A DNA stretch of 64,000 nucleotides from Sweltsa coloradensis (Eukaryota; Arthropoda; Insecta; Plecoptera; Chloroperlidae), in assembly GCA_024449915.1 (NCBI GenBank), contig JAMZAV010000165.1, positions 186,001-250,000 of the forward strand. The letters run 5' to 3'. Both the position numbers and the translations under genes were made by a program. Under the pieces are notes generated by a model, which did not search any database, was not told the DNA's origin, and saw nothing but the letters and a program-made list of their open reading frames with translations. Each line of letters opens with the position of its first letter. Positions within the stretch are counted from its first letter, which is position 1. This document shows, in pieces, positions 21,686 to 32,640 of this stretch.

Positions 21686-22671
21686 TTAAGCGAGCGAAGC
21701 GAGCGTTTCCATTTGACTCTGCCGGAAAAATTAGTCACTGGTTTTGTTTTTTTTTTTGTTTTTTTTTGTTTGTTTGTTTTTGTTTTTGTTTTTTTGTTTG
21801 TATGTCTCGCGATAACGTTCGAACGGAGGCTCGGATCGAGTTGAAATTTTCACCATCCGCAAGCTTTGTTCTCGATTGAATGCCATTAGTTTTGTGGCAA
21901 AATCGTTCATAAAGTTAAAAAGTTAGATTAAAGTTAATCGAAAGTTTTTTTTTCAAACTTCACGGCGACAAAATCTGAGATGGCCAAATCATTTAGAATG
22001 TCCGTCCGGTCACGAATATGTTAATTTTATTTTGATCCGATAAGTAGTGTAGATGGAAATTACATTATAACAAAGTACGGTTACCATGGCAACGGAAAGT
22101 CGTGCAGCTTTTTTGGCTCATGATAGCGGTCGAACGGAGGCTCGGATCGAGTTGAAATTTTCACCATCCGCAAGCTTTGTTCTCGATTGAATGCCATTAG
22201 TTTTGTGGCAAATCGTTCAAAAAGTTAAAAAGTTACATTAAAGTTAATCGAAAGTTTTTTTTTCAAACTCAACGGCGACAAAATCTGAGATAGCCAAATC
22301 ATTTAGAATGTCCGTCCGGTCACGAATATGTTAATTTTATTTTGATCCGATAAGTAGTGTAGATAGAAATTACATTATAACAAAAGTAACGTTGCCATGG
22401 CAACGAAAAGACGCGCGAAGTTTCTAATGCACTGCAGTCTATTATTTGTCAACAAAGAGTTTAAATAGTTTTCCCAAGGAGTCAAGGTCCTCTAGATGGC
22501 GGTGGATTTTAAAGTAAAGATTTAAACACGGGTTTACCCAAATACCTTGGCAATAATAAATAATACTGGAAACGCGAACGTCGTAAATTTTTAAATTTAA
22601 AAAAATGTGCAATGTGGGTCTAGCTATAGCACGTGCTCGCTTATCAACGCGTCCAACTGAGCGTTTCCTAG
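21686..22671 (+). mobile_element. Family B' Helitron-like element, full length
   Basis: It starts TTAAGCGAGCGAAGCGAGCG and ends GCTCGCTTA, TCAACGCG, a short loop, GAGCG, TTTCCTAG and T. The 3' inner word pairs with the variant 5' end TTAAGC, in contrast to TTGAGC in other family B copies. A T/G-rich run lies about 60 bp in. The interior holds two tandem blocks built around CGAACGGAGGCTCGGATC and ending in a CCATGG palindrome. Confidence 0.85.
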
Positions 22672-23009
22672 TATAATAACATAAATGCAGACACAATCAA
22701 GAACTATAGTTTAAGTAAAGTTTGAAATGGTAATATAGGATAGTAAATGAAATGAATTAATAACCAAATATAAAAAGAGGGGGAAAAGAAAAGAAAAAGA
22801 AAGAAAAGATAAAACAAGGAAAAAATATTAAAAAACTGATTTGTTAGACGATCCCAATCAAACGAATATGAAGTTTGCCAACAATCAGAAACAGCAAATC
22901 TGGGAGTAATCAAACTATTGCGGAAGAAAATCACCGAACGCGAATCTTCATTCTTCTGTTCAAATCTTGATAACAATTTAGTACAAAAGATCTTGACTCT
23001 AATATATAA
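22672..23009. other. Intron, purine-rich stretch
   Basis: A GAAAAGAAAAAGAAAGAAAA-type purine run at about 22775-22830. Nothing else was recognised. Confidence 0.5.
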
Positions 23010-23950
23010 CTAGGAAAACGCTCAGTTGGACGCGTTGTTGAGCGAGCACCGGTACGTGCAACACGACCCGAGTACGACATGCCCATAATGTTACATACCA
23101 ATAAGTCTTTAAGGTCTTGACCAATTTAGCTGAAAATTTGTAAAATAGGAGAGAATGGATAAAATCCACCGCCATCTAGAGGACCTTGACATCATTTCTT
23201 TGGGAAAACTATTTTACTCTTGATTTCTTCTAGGTGGCAGTACATAGTGACCAGAATTATTGTGCGACTTTTCGTTGCCATGGTAACGTTACTTTTGTTA
23301 AAATGTAATTTCTATCTACACTACTTATCGGATCAAAATAAAATTAACATATTCGTGACCGGACGGACATTCTAAATGATTTGGCTACCTCAGATTTTGT
23401 CGCCGTTTAGTTTTTTAAAAAAACTTTAGATTAACTTTAATGTAACTTTATAACTTTTTAAACGATTTTGCCACAAAACTAATGGCATTCAATCGGGAAC
23501 GAAACTTGCGGATGGTCAAAATTTCAACTCGATCCGAGCCTCCGTTTGACCGCTATCATGAGCCAAAAAAGCTGTGCGACTTTCCGTTGCCATGGTTACG
23601 GGACTTTGTTATAATGTAATTTCCATCTACACTACTTATCGGATCAAAATAAAAATAACATATTCGTGATCGGACGGACATTCTAAATGATTTGGCCACC
23701 TCAGATTTTGTCGCCGTTTAGTTTGAAAAAAAAACTTTCGATTAACTTTAATGTAACTTTTTAACTTTTTGAACGATTTTGCCACAAAACTATACAGCAA
23801 CCCGCCTAGGTGGTATGTACATGTGTGCAAAATTTCAGGTCGATCAGAGAAACGGTGCGACCTGTATCGAAGCAGTAACAGAAAAAAAAAAAAAAAAACA
23901 GACATTCGAGCCATAAGAGTCAAGTGGAGACGCTCGCTTCGCTCGCTCAA
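23010..23950 (-). mobile_element. Family B Helitron-like element, full length
   Basis: On the plus strand it runs from CTAGGAAAACGCTCAG to CGCTTCGCTCGCTCAA. Its 5' word TTGAGCGAGC pairs with the inner word by the 3' hairpin. Flanks are ATATAA and TTATAT, so the empty site would be an uninterrupted ATATAATTATAT with no target duplication. 941 bp, non-coding. Confidence 0.85.
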
Positions 23951-24775
23951 TTATATCAGACATTTCACTACTTAAAATTGTATCTTGCATCTTATCGTAT
24001 TATTAGTAGTACAAAAACTTTGTAGTTGGTGACAATAGTGGCTTGGTATACTGTACGGTATGATATTGTATGTATACAATACGGTACGTGTTTTGTTTGT
24101 GAATTTTATATTTACATCGAATCATGATGTATTTACATTTAAAGTCAAAACAGTTCCGTATATTTCCGTATATTAAGGCAGGCGCTATTTAAATGCAAAT
24201 TCTAAACGTTCTACCCGGCACCTCCACCAAAACCATTAAAAATAGTGAGTTCTCCTGATGTTCTGTAGTTGCTGATGTTAAAAGTTACAATATTTTAAAA
24301 AGTGAACATGATGTAATTTCTCAATTAAATTAATCGGGAAACACTCACTTAGGTGTAATTGATTTTATGGAAATCAATCCAGAAATTACAAAATCCATAT
24401 CAGCGGGGTATCAAACCCCTGTCTCCCAATTGCCGGTCAGGTGCTTTACCCTTATGAGTTATGAATTTATCCGAATCAGTAGTTTAGGGATTGATTTCCA
24501 TGAAATAATATAACCGTCTCGGTAGCTAAGGGAGTGATTTCCATATAATAATATAACTTATCTGATACGGTTTAATTCCAATATATGGTTTATTCCGTAA
24601 TTATGTTTATTTCAAAACTCCGTGAGAAAGTTTTAGACTACGTCATACCAAAAAGAATTTTATGACAATGTTAATCCATTGCTTTAAATTAGGCAGATCT
24701 AGACTCACTTTGATGTGAGTCGTGGCCATTTCAAATACTGATCGATGATTGGCCATTATTATTATTGTTTATTCA
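23951..24775. other. Intron with a SINE-like piece and a dispersed motif
   Basis: Contains the motif ACCCGGCACCTCCACCAAA at 24213-24231 and the SINE-like stretch listed at 24360. The rest is AT-rich. Confidence 0.5.
24360..24475 (-). repeat. tRNA-derived SINE fragment (second family)
   Basis: Minus-strand B-box-like GGGGTTTGATACCCC near 24400-24415, with a tRNA-like arm to its right. Left of it AATCCAGAAATTA is shared with the stretch at 32503, which also runs into a B box. The two are probably copies of one SINE family. Confidence 0.5.
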
Positions 24776-26137
24776 CTAGGAAACGCTCAGTTGGACGCGT
24801 TGATAAGCGAGCACGTGCTATAGCTAGACCCACAATGCACATTTTTTTAAATTTTAAAATTTGCGAAGTTCGCTGTCCACAGGGCCATGTTTCCGATATT
24901 ATTTATTATTGCCAAGGTATTTGGGTAAACCCGTATGTAAATCTTTACTTTGTGGATAAAATCCACCGCCATCTAGAGGACCTTGACTCATTGGGAAAAA
25001 TATTTAAACTCTTTGATGACAAATAATAGACTGCTTCCTCGAAAGTATTTTGATTACTTCTAGGTGGCAGTGCATTAGAAACTTCGCGCGTCTTTTCGTT
25101 GCCATGGCAACGTTACTTTTGTTATAATTGGATGAGCGTAGCGAGCGTAGCGAGCGAAGCGAAGATTCCATTTCACTACACTGGAGAAAAAAATCCGGAA
25201 TGTTTTTTTTTTTTCTTTCTTTTTTTTTGTATTTTTGTGTGTCTGTGAACACGATTCCGGCTAAACCAATACTCCAATTGCGATGAAATTTTATGGAGGT
25301 CTATGAAATCTCTAAACGAAGAACTGCACGGAGGGAAAAAATCGATCGAAAAATTATTTCTCATGAAAATCGCAATTTTACGATTTTTTTCGATTTTTAA
25401 AAAAATTCTTCGACTTATAACATCTACATGCTTTATCCGATTGTAACGATTTTTTCACAGAACCTTAATTTTATGAATTAATATATTCGTGTGAAATTTG
25501 AGCGCAATCGAAAAATCTTTTTTCATGATAATCGCAATTTTACGATTTTTTTCAATTTTTAACATTTCTTCGACGAATAAAACCTACATGCTTTATCCGA
25601 TTGTAATGATTTTTTCACAGAACTTTAATTTTATGAATGAATATATTCGTGTGAAATTTGAGCGTTATCGAAAAATTATCTATTTAAAAAATCGCAATTT
25701 TACGCTTTTTTCGTTTAAAAAAAATTACGCTCATCCATCAACGCGGCGGGACTTAAGCGTTTTCCTAGTGTAATTTCCATCTACACTACTTATCGGATCA
25801 AAATAAAATTAACATATTCGTGACCGGACGGACATTCTAAATGATTTGGCTGTCTCAGATTTTGTCGCCGGTTAGTTTGAAAAAAAAACTTTCGATTAAC
25901 TTTAATGTAACTTTTTAACTTTTTGAACGATTTTGCCACAAAACTAATGGCATTCAATCGAGAACAAAGCTTGCGGATGGTCAAAATTTCAACTCGATCC
26001 GAGCCTCCGTTCGAACGTTATGGCGAGACATACAAAAAAAAAAAAAAACAAAAAAAAAAACAAAAAAAAAACAAAACAAAACGAGTGACAAATTTTTCCG
26101 GCAGAGTCAAATGGAAACGCTCGCTTCGCTCGCTTAA
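24776..26137 (-). mobile_element. Family B' Helitron-like element interrupted by a family A element
   Basis: On the plus strand it runs from CTAGGAAACGCTCAG to CGCTTCGCTCGCTTAA. Its end variants (TTAAGC and GCTCGCTTA) match the copy at 21686. Family A copy 25128-25768 splits it: without it the sequence reads ATAA|TGTAATTTCC, as in other family B elements. Confidence 0.85.
25128..25768 (+). mobile_element. Family A Helitron-like element nested in family B
   Basis: It starts TTGGATGAGC, carries an expanded GTAGCGAGC repeat, and ends GCTCATCCA, hairpin, TTCCTAG. Host bases ATAA and TGTAAT flank it exactly, giving a precise empty site with A before and T after the element and no duplication. Confidence 0.9.
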
Positions 26138-26592
26138 TAAGTAAACATTACATAATATGTATCAGTTTAGCAATATGAAGTGGATGCAGGAAGCGAACCT
26201 GAAGTCCTTACACATTTGTGTCCTACATCCATCGTTAATAAAACTAAAATTAAATTAACTTAAACTAACAAACTTACATTTAAGAGAGCATGTCTTTTGA
26301 CGAAAATGATAAGATAAAAATTAATCAAAATACATTAAATTGATATCAATTGATTGATGTCAAGTAATAAGAAACAAATTTATAAGACTAGGTAGATAAA
26401 AGTAAAAATACAATGATTATATTGATATGAGTAATAAAATAAGAATAATACTAAATGAAAATTATATACATGACTCGCTCATCGATGGAGTCGGCGTCAA
26501 CAGAGTTGTATTTGTATTTGTATTTATTGATATTTTCACGCCCAAGGGTCGTGAAGGTCGGTTTAGTTAATGAATATGACTCTTGTTCCCAG
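26138..26592. other. Intron before DH exon 3
   Basis: AT-rich sequence. It ends in the acceptor TCTTGTTCCCAG. Confidence 0.6.
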
Positions 26593-26688
26593 GAGCGCGA
26601 CTTCGACAAGCACGTGGCTTACTGTCGGGACGAGCCCATAGCGCAGGAGTTCCTGCTGGAGAACGACGCGGCCAGAGACTTCTTCGAG
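26593..26688 (+). CDS. Unc-89: Unc-89/obscurin-like gene: DH exon 3
   Basis: A 32-codon exon, phase 0 at both ends, between the acceptor CTTGTTCCCAG and donor GTAGGC. It encodes RDFDKHVAYCRDEP and EFLLENDAARDFFE, the central DH helices (CR2 region; compare the 'Y..YC...P' pattern in this domain family). It is GC-rich against an AT-rich intron, typical of a conserved exon. It joins to the exon at 20144 upstream and at 54150 downstream without a gap. Confidence 0.9.
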
Positions 26689-26916
26689 GTAGGCTGAACT
26701 ATTCTATTATACATACTTCTATATTTTTAAATGTGCATCACACTTTCCAAAATAAAAATGTTACGAATTAAAATCTGTTGTTCCTTGAACATCTGACGGC
26801 AAGTGATCCTTGGGCCGACCCCCATCAAGGTTCTTAAAGCCCTCTTTTGTCATTTAAAAACACACATCAGGGAACTATGAACAATGAAATTGATAACGTT
26901 AAAAATATATTGTCCA
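26689..26916. other. Start of the 27.5-kb intron
   Basis: No feature was recognised before the transposon at 26917. Confidence 0.6.
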
Positions 26917-27276
26917 GTAGTAGGGTCATTTTCGACACTTTTGTGACCGTTGAGAGACAATGACGATTTCTCAACGGATTTGTCCTCTAAGAAGGTTTTA
27001 TAAAAAATTTAGCCCCCATGCCCCTCGCGAAAGTGTGGGCATACCCCGCCAGGGCCCAAAATCCAATATGGCGGCCGTTTACCACATCTGACACTATCTT
27101 TGCAATGGTTTAGCCTAGAGTATCGCGTAGTATGTGGTTTTTATGGTTTTGAGGGTCGAGGAATTCGTTTCTGAAGTCGGTTTGGCGATTAGACCCATTT
27201 TTTAAAGCTTTGAATCCAAGATGGCCGTCGATTTGCAGCTTGGAATAGCCAGTTTCTCGAAATCGTAGTAGAACTT

Positions 27277-27845
27277 TCATATAAGACTCGAATGAAAGCC
27301 CTGTTCACATAATTTTGAATAATTGACAGAAGAGCTATGACTTCTGTTTGAAGCACAACTTTCACAATAACATCTCTTAATTAGACTACAATCATTAGTG
27401 CACTCACTACATTCACCATTACTGTTCGTCTGAATCTGTTGACTCTCCACACTCACTTCTCTCATCATCGCTGCCACTATCTTCACCTCTGTCATCTGGA
27501 CAACCACGAGTTTTGAGCTGCTGGGGCAAGGGGGGTAGGGTGTGGCGCACTGGTCGGCACTTCCCATTTAGAATTTCCCAGCCATGACCAATGGGGGACG
27601 GATGATCTAGCAGCTCGTAATGGAGCTGGCAATACACAATGTAATTCGTCCTTTGCACATGGAGATCCAACGAGTCGTCATCAGGTGGGAGTCGAATCGT
27701 ACTCTTGTTCTTCATTTTGTGCCACTTCGAAGCTCTGGCTTGCGCGCAGGTAGCATCTGCGCTTTCAGCATAGACTTTTGAGAGGACAAATGCTTTCATA
27801 TTTGCTCTGACTTCGTCCTCTAGCTCCAGACTTCCTCCTGCTCAA
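27277..27845 (-). pseudogene. Transposon-borne ORF, C-terminal part, frameshifted
   Basis: A minus-strand frame open from about 27845 to 27419 reads KAFVLSKVYAES, STIRLPPDDDSLDLH, HPSPIGHGWE and VRHTLPPLPQQL, then an acidic tail. I recall this 'LPP...D.L..H..R...PSP..GW.....PV..TLPPLP' arrangement followed by a Cys-rich tail from many invertebrate selfish-element ORFs of unknown function; this was not checked. The expected Cys cluster (ECSECTNDC, CYCESC) is present but in another frame (27277-27567), so the gene is frameshifted near 27480-27560. The start is missing (in-frame stop just upstream). Confidence 0.5.
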
Positions 27846-27890
27846 GAATATCTTGTAATCTTCTTTGGATAAGAGCTTCTTAGAGCTTCT

Positions 27891-30463
27891 TAGAGGACAA
27901 ATCCGTTGAGAAATCGTCATTGTCTCTCAATTCATGTGCCATAGCCACTCTTATCACAGCACTTTAGAAAATCGCTAAATTGTCTATAAAAGGAGCACAT
28001 ATTTTCGTATTATTATTGAAGTTTTGACCAATTATTAGATTTATGAGCACTATCTGAGAGCTCTTCTGTCAATTATTCAAAATTATGTGAACAGGGCTTT
28101 CATTCGAGTCTTATATGAAAGTTCTACTACGATTTCGAGAAACTGGCTATTCCAAGCTGCAAATCGACGGCCATCTTGGATTCAAAGCTTTAAAAAATGG
28201 GTCTAATCGCCAAACCGACTTCAGAAACGAATTCCTCGACCCTCAAAACCATAAAAACCACATACTACGCGATACTCTAGGCTAAACCATTGCAAAGATA
28301 GTGTCAGATGTGGTAAACGGCCGCCATATTGGATTTTGGGCCCTGGCGGGGTATGCCCACACTTTCGCGAGGGGCATGGGGGCTAAATTTTTTATAAAAC
28401 CTTCTTAGAGGACAAATCCGTTGAGAAATCGTCATTGTCTCTCAATTCATGTGCCATAGCCACTCTTATCACAGCACTTTAGAAAATCGCTAAATTGTCT
28501 ATAAAAGGAGCACATATTTTCGTATTATTATTGAAGTTTTGACCAATTATTAGATTTATGAGCACTATCTGAGAGCTCTTCTGTCAATTATTCAAAATTA
28601 TGTGAACAGGGCTTTCATTCGAGTCTTATATGAAAGTTCTACTACGATTTCGAGAAACTGGCTATTCCAAGCTGCAAATCGACGGCCATCTTGGATTCAA
28701 AGCTTTAAAAAATGGGTCTAATCGCCAAACCGACTTCAGAAACGAATTCCTCGACCCTCAAAACCATAAAAACCACATACTACGCGATACTCTAGGCTAA
28801 ACCATTGCAAAGATAGTGTCAGATGTGGTAAACGGCCGCCATATTGGATTTTGGGCCCTGGCGGGGTATGCCCACACTTTCGCGAGGGGCATGGGGGCTA
28901 AATTTTTTATAAAACCTTCTTAGAGGACAAATCCGTTGAGAAATCGTCATTGTCTCTCAATTCATGTGCCATAGCCACTCTTATCACAGCACTTTAGAAA
29001 ATCGCTAAATTGTCTATAAAAGGAGCACATATTTTCGTATTATTATTGAAGTTTTGACCAATTATTAGATTTATGAGCACTATCTGAGAGCTCTTCTGTC
29101 AATTATTCAAAATTATGTGAACAGGGCTTTCATTCGAGTCTTATATGAAAGTTCTACTACGATTTCGAGAAACTGGCTATTCCAAGCTGCAAATCGACGG
29201 CCATCTTGGATTCAAAGCTTTAAAAAATGGGTCTAATCGCCAAACCGACTTCAGAAACGAATTCCTCGACCCTCAAAACCATAAAAACCACATACTACGC
29301 GATACTCTAGGCTAAACCATTGCAAAGATAGTGTCAGATGTGGTAAACGGCCGCCATATTGGATTTTGGGCCCTGGCGGGGTATGCCCACACTTTCGCGA
29401 GGGGCATGGGGGCTAAATTTTTTATAAAACCTTCTAAGAGGACAAATCCGTTGAGAAATCGTCATTGTCTCTCAATTCATGTGCCATAGCCACTCTTATC
29501 ACAGCACTTTAGAAAATCGCTAAATTGTCTATAAAAGGAGCACATATTTTCGTATTATTATTGAAGTTTTGACCAATAATTAGATTTATGAGCACTCTGA
29601 GAGCTCTTCTGTCAATTATTCAAAATTATGTGAACAGGGCTTTCATTCGAGTCTTATATGAAAGTTCTACTACGATTTCGAGAAACTGGCTATTCCAAGC
29701 TGCAAATCGACGGCCATCTTGGATTCAAAGCTTTAAAAAATGGGTCTAATCGCCAAACCGACTTCAGAAACGAATTCCTCGACCCTCAAAACCATAAAAA
29801 CCACATACTACGCGATACTCTAGGCTAAACCATTGCAAAGATAGTGTCAGATGTGGTAAACGGCCGCCATATTGGATTTTGGGCCCTGGCGGGGTATGCC
29901 CACACTTTCGCGAGGGCATGGGGGCTAAATTTTTTATAAAACCTTCTAAGAGGACAAATCCGTTGAGAAATCGTCATTGTCTCTCAATTCATGTGCCATA
30001 GCCACTCTTATCACAGCACTTTAGAAAATCGCTAAATTGTCTATAAAAGGAGCACATATTTTCGTATTATTATTGAAGTTTTGACCAATTATTAGATTTA
30101 TGAGCACTATCTGAGAGCTCTTCTGTCAATTATTCAAAATTATGTGAACAGGGCTTTCATTCGAGTCTTATATGAAAGTTCTACTACGATTTCGAGAAAC
30201 TGGCTATTCCAAGCTGCAAATCGACGGCCATCTTGGATTCAAAGCTTTAAAAAATGGGTCTAATCGCCAAACCGACTTCAGAAACGAATTCCTCGACCCT
30301 CAAAACCATAAAAAACCACATACTACGCGATACTCTAGGCTAAACCATTGCAAAGATAGTGTCAGATGTGGTAAACGGCCGCCATATTGGATTTTGGGCC
30401 CTGGCGGGGTATGCCCACACTTTCGCGAGGGGCATGGGGGCTTAATTTTTTATAAAACCTTCT
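27891..30463. repeat. Five-copy 515-bp tandem array
   Basis: Five direct copies with only a few differences (for example TTAGAGG versus TAAGAGG at the unit joints, and a 3-bp loss in unit four). Each unit corresponds to the transposon's right arm plus about 100 bp of adjacent sequence. Confidence 0.95.
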
Positions 30464-30659
30464 TAGAGGACAAATCCGTTGAAAAATCGTCATTGTCTCT
30501 CAACGGTCACAAAAGTGTCGAAAATGACTCTACTACAGCGTTTATTAGTTTTGCCGAAAAGGACTAACCAATACATTAAAAGGACGACCTTAATATTATC
30601 TGTTTTTCCGTTCATTTAATACAAAATGATTAGTTATGTTTATTTGGATTAAAGGTGCG

Positions 30660-30893
30660 TCAACCATTAGGTCATAATGTGTCACTACTCACTCTAGCCT
30701 AAGGGATGTGGGGAGGAAAATCCCATGCTGGTCAGAACCAGCCTCGGGAGAGGAAAGAGGGGATTCTCACGTCGTTGTCGTCATCGTCTTTGTCATCGTT
30801 CGTGTTTTCGTGGTCGTGGTCGTCGTCGTCGAGGTGGTCGTCAAGGGAAGGGGGAGGTCCCCGACGACGACTATTACAAAATTATGTCAACAC
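30660..30893 (+). repeat. GTCGTC-rich repeat, also present at 55.9-56.2 kb
   Basis: Contains GCTGGTCAGAACCAGCC, a purine block and a GTCGTC/GTGGTC-rich stretch ending CCCCGACGACGAC. The same order appears on the minus strand at about 56186-55970, and a shortened relative lies at 32790-32880. Confidence 0.7.
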
Positions 30894-31527
30894 ATTAAGG
30901 CTATTCCACCGCGTTTTTCTATTTTCCAAAATATGCTACTAAGTCAAAATATAGTGAATGGCTTTGAAACATGGCTATTTTAGAAAATCAAAAATATTTT
31001 TCCCAAATTTTTCTGATCCGGTACACGGCCAATATAGCCACCTCAAAATAATTTCAAACTTCAATTCGCCAGGGCACACCATTCAACGTACGGTGTTGTG
31101 CTTTTGTGACATTAATTTTTAACTGTTTTTCTATGGACTGACTGAGAGAAAACAGATTTATTTTAACAATTCTCTTTCCAGCGAATTTTTTTGTTTGGCG
31201 GTATTTTTTACCGATTTGTACCGCCAAACGAAAAAATTTGCAGGAAAGACAATTGTTAAAATAAATCTGTTTTCTCTCAGTCAGTCCAAAGAAAAACAGT
31301 TGAAAATTAATGTCACAAAAGCACAACACCCTACGTTGAATGGTGTGCCTGGCGAATTGAAGTTTGAAATTATTTTGAGGTGGCTATATTGGCCGTGTAC
31401 CGGATCAGAAAAATTTGGGAAAAATATTTTTGATTTTCTAAAATAGCCATGTTTCAAAGCCATTCACTATATTTTGACTTAGTAGCATATTTTGGAAAAT
31501 AGATAAACGCGGTGGAATAGCCTTAAT
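30894..31527. mobile_element. 634-bp foldback element flanked by TTAA
   Basis: The two halves are near-perfect reverse complements meeting near 31205, around CGGTATTTTTTACCG. The ends are GGCTATTCCACCGCG and its complement, each bordered by TTAA. It is a foldback MITE with a TTAA target duplication. Open frames on both strands are mirror images of each other and not genes. Confidence 0.9.
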
Positions 31528-31543
31528 AACCGTATCTTGGTGG

Positions 31544-31561
31544 ACCCGGCACCTCCACCAA
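31544..31561 (+). repeat. Dispersed GC-rich motif copy
   Basis: ACCCGGCACCTCCACCAA directly after the foldback element. Same motif as at 24213, 33849, 61099 and other sites. Confidence 0.8.
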
Positions 31562-31573
31562 AGGACGGGGAAT

Positions 31574-31830
31574 CTTATGAGACGAGGTAGCACAGGGACT
31601 GAACAACGTAAGTCGAACGGGTCTCGTTGTGACAATGTTTGTTTGTAAAATGTTTGTTTGATGCAATACGGCCGAACGTCCAAACAAATTAAGCTGAAAT
31701 TTTAAACACACATCCGTGACCAGTGTACTGAGAACTGTTAGCAAAATGTGTAAAAACCGTTGCGATTTAAATCTACAAGAAATATAAATTCAGAAATAGG
31801 CTTAACATGTTTAGGATCTTTGTGCCCGTT
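31574..31830 (+). mobile_element. Family D Helitron-like element, 5' fragment 1
   Basis: It begins TTATGAGACGAGG. It shares GCCGAACG, AAGCTGAAATTTTAAACA, CGTTGCGAT and TCTACAAGA in order with the fragment at 32057. The 3' end was not found nearby. Confidence 0.6.
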
Positions 31831-32056
31831 AGGGCTCCGCAGCCAAGCCGCGGTGTGCTGCACACTCAGGCGCCTGACTGATGTTGGTTGGGATGATTTC
31901 AAGGTGTTACCCAGCCGTCTTGAAACGTGACGTGAACTTGAAAACTATCAAAATCTGGGGGATTTAGGTATCTGACAACACATGCCAAATTTGGTTGGGG
32001 TATGAGCATTCCTTCTGGGTGAAAACGTGTGTTGAAACACGCTCAAAATCACTTTA

Positions 32057-32290
32057 TTAGACGAGGGAGCGCAGCGACTGTCTTACAACGCAAGTTAAAC
32101 GGCGCAAGATCTGTGTTTTTGTGAGTTCGCTCCAGAACGGCCGAACGGCTAAACTGATTGAGCTGAAGTTTTAAACAGACATCCGGAACAAGTCTTTAGC
32201 GTGTAGTTAAAATTTTGAGTAAAATCCGTTGCGATATAATCTACAAGACATAATAAATTGAAAATATAGGCTGAAATGTGTAGGATGTAA
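32057..32290 (+). mobile_element. Family D Helitron-like element, 5' fragment 2
   Basis: It starts TTAGACGAGGGAGCGCAGCG. That word is the reverse complement, apart from one base, of the inner word next to the CTAG hairpin at 32591, which defines a third family. After the start come a T/G-rich stretch and CGGCTAAACTGATTGAGC, matching the core seen in families A and B. Confidence 0.65.
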
Positions 32291-32494
32291 TTTAACAATT
32301 CAATGGTTTTGTTCTTGAAATTTTTTTATCGAATCATTTTTAGAATGTCAGGCGGTGACCAAGTTGTGCCGAATCTTGCACGCTGAAGGTTCCCCAACAT
32401 TCCGCTGGGAGATTGAGTAAACCTTGCAAACCGTACTGGCTTACGTTTTCCATAGTATTGTATATGCAATTCAAAACCATGATCTATAATTTTT

Positions 32495-32590
32495 TAATAC
32501 AATCCAGAAATTAAAAAATCTTTCCCGACCGGGGGTTTGAACCTAGGTCTTCCACATTTCGGTTATAATGGGCGCCTTAGCCAACTAAGA
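32495..32590 (-). repeat. tRNA-derived SINE fragment
   Basis: The minus strand has TTAGTTGGCTAAGGCG near the right end and the B box GGTTCAAACCC in the middle. The left part shares AATCCAGAAATTA with 24378. Confidence 0.6.
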
Positions 32591-32640
32591 CTAGGAAAAC
32601 GCCAAAGTCGTTGTTAGACGAGTGAGCGATTCATGTGTTG
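32591..32640 (-). mobile_element. Family D Helitron-like 3' terminus
   Basis: The plus strand reads CTAGGAAAACGCCAAAG, TCGTTG, TTAGACGAGTGAGCG. On its own strand this is the inner word CGTCTAA, a short stem-loop, TTCCTAG, then T. The remainder is truncated. Confidence 0.7.

Larger units (their letters stand above)
26917..30536. mobile_element. 3.6-kb TIR transposon with tandemly amplified right arm
   Basis: The left end (26917, GTAGTAGGGTCATTTTCGAC) and right end (30536) are inverted repeats. The left arm's match runs to 27336, about 420 bp. The right side consists of five head-to-tail units starting at 27891, 28406, 28921, 29436 and 29948, each 512-516 bp, plus a terminal piece from 30464. 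Units are nearly identical. Between the arms lies a decayed minus-strand gene (27277-27845). A target duplication was not evident. Superfamily unknown. Confidence 0.8.

Noticed and set aside
30172..30567. 131-codon open frame
   Set aside because: It lies across the last unit of the 515-bp array and repeats as broken frames in the other units; not a gene.
31054..31446. Pair of similar proteins on opposite strands
   Set aside because: They are the two arms of one palindrome read in opposite directions.
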